The translations under genes were made by a program, and so were the position numbers. From Polaromonas sp. (lineage in GTDB: Bacteria; Pseudomonadota; Gammaproteobacteria; Burkholderiales; Burkholderiaceae_C), in the NCBI GenBank assembly GCA_023259235.1, contig JAHFQQ010000237.1, forward strand, positions 1-5,084: 5,084 bases of DNA. The letters are read 5' to 3'. Positions 4,824 to 5,084 of the stretch are shown in pieces. A model generated the notes under the pieces. The model did no database searches. It was given only the letters and a program-made list of their open reading frames with translations, and had not been told where the DNA came from. Numbering within the stretch: position 1 is the first letter of the stretch; every line of letters starts with the position of its first letter.

Positions 4824-5084
4824 AGCCTTCCAGAAATCCGCCGCCCTGTCGCTCGGCGTGGAGCTCGAGCTGCAGCTCGTGAACACGCACGACTATGACC
4901 TGGCCCCCTACGCCGTGGACATGCTGCGCCTGATGGCCAAGACTCCGCTGCCGGGTGCCGTGGTGCCGGAGATGACATCGAGCATGATTGAAATTTCCAC
5001 CGACGTTTGCCATTCGGCATCCGAGGTGCTGGGCCAGCTCACGCAAATTCGCGACGCACTGGTCAAAAGCGCCGACAAGCTCAA
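4813..5084 (+). CDS. ybdK: YbdK-type carboxylate-amine ligase / glutamate-cysteine ligase-like (partial, 3' end outside window)
   Basis: The first 90 codons of a member of the GCS2 (YbdK) family, ATP-dependent ligases of the glutamine-synthetase-like fold. E. coli YbdK has weak gamma-glutamylcysteine synthetase activity in vitro; the natural substrate is not established. The start shows LGVELELQLV (14-23) with the G-x-E-x-E element expected to contribute metal/nucleotide-binding carboxylates, PYAVDMLRLM (32-41) and VVPEMTSSMIEIST (49-62), all typical of the family N-terminus. The full protein is normally about 370 residues, so most is beyond the right edge. ATG 4813 has AGGA (4802-4805) 7 bases upstream, inside the antiporter gene, and overlaps that gene's end by 11 bases, so translation is probably coupled. 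The family assignment is firm; the symbol is by homology. Confidence 0.9.
   Translation, partial: MSLEAFQKSAALSLGVELELQLVNTHDYDLAPYAVDMLRLMAKTPLPGAVVPEMTSSMIEISTDVCHSASEVLGQLTQIRDALVKSADKL

Noticed and set aside
1..5084. Mobile elements, CRISPR arrays, tRNA or rRNA genes
   Set aside because: No terminal inverted repeats with transposase, no regularly spaced repeats and no cloverleaf or rRNA-like segments were seen on either strand.

Overview
The window is about 5.1 kb of GC-rich chromosomal DNA. Its protein sequences and gene set (trpE, rpe, apaG, a ybdK-type ligase) point to a betaproteobacterium of the order Burkholderiales. The wording of ApaG, TrpE and YbdK looks most like Comamonadaceae such as Polaromonas, Rhodoferax or Acidovorax; this is judged from memory of those families, not from a search. 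I see no mobile element, CRISPR array, rRNA or tRNA.

Layout, left to right. (1) 1-1137, minus strand: the first 379 codons of trpE (anthranilate synthase component I), cut by the left edge. (2) 1138-1574: a 437-base divergent intergenic region. Its left part would be a long, hairpin-rich trpE leader, which includes a 27-codon ORF with two Trp codons. Its right part holds a good sigma70-type promoter and a 20-bp TetR-style palindrome that drive the next gene. (3) 1575-2162, plus: an exported chalcone isomerase-like protein. (4) 2181-2897, minus: rpe, convergent with the previous gene, with both stop codons inside one inverted repeat. (5) 2969-3364, plus: apaG, divergent from rpe. (6) 3365-3563: a 199-base spacer that can fold into three successive hairpins. 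(7) 3564-4823, plus: a 419-residue membrane protein of the CPA2 cation:proton antiporter type. (8) 4813-5084, plus: the start of a YbdK-type glutamate-cysteine ligase-like gene, overlapping the antiporter by 11 bases and cut by the right edge.

Working together: rpe and trpE belong to the familiar rpe-gph-trpE neighbourhood of beta- and gammaproteobacteria. Here the space between them holds no gph and instead carries the oppositely oriented chalcone isomerase-like gene. The antiporter and YbdK-like gene are almost certainly cotranscribed and translationally coupled. The genes are mostly ordinary housekeeping ones. The most interesting material is non-coding: a possible trp attenuator, a TetR-type operator on the chalcone isomerase-like gene, and a structured leader before the antiporter. 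I did not find convincing evidence of a wholly new multi-gene system.
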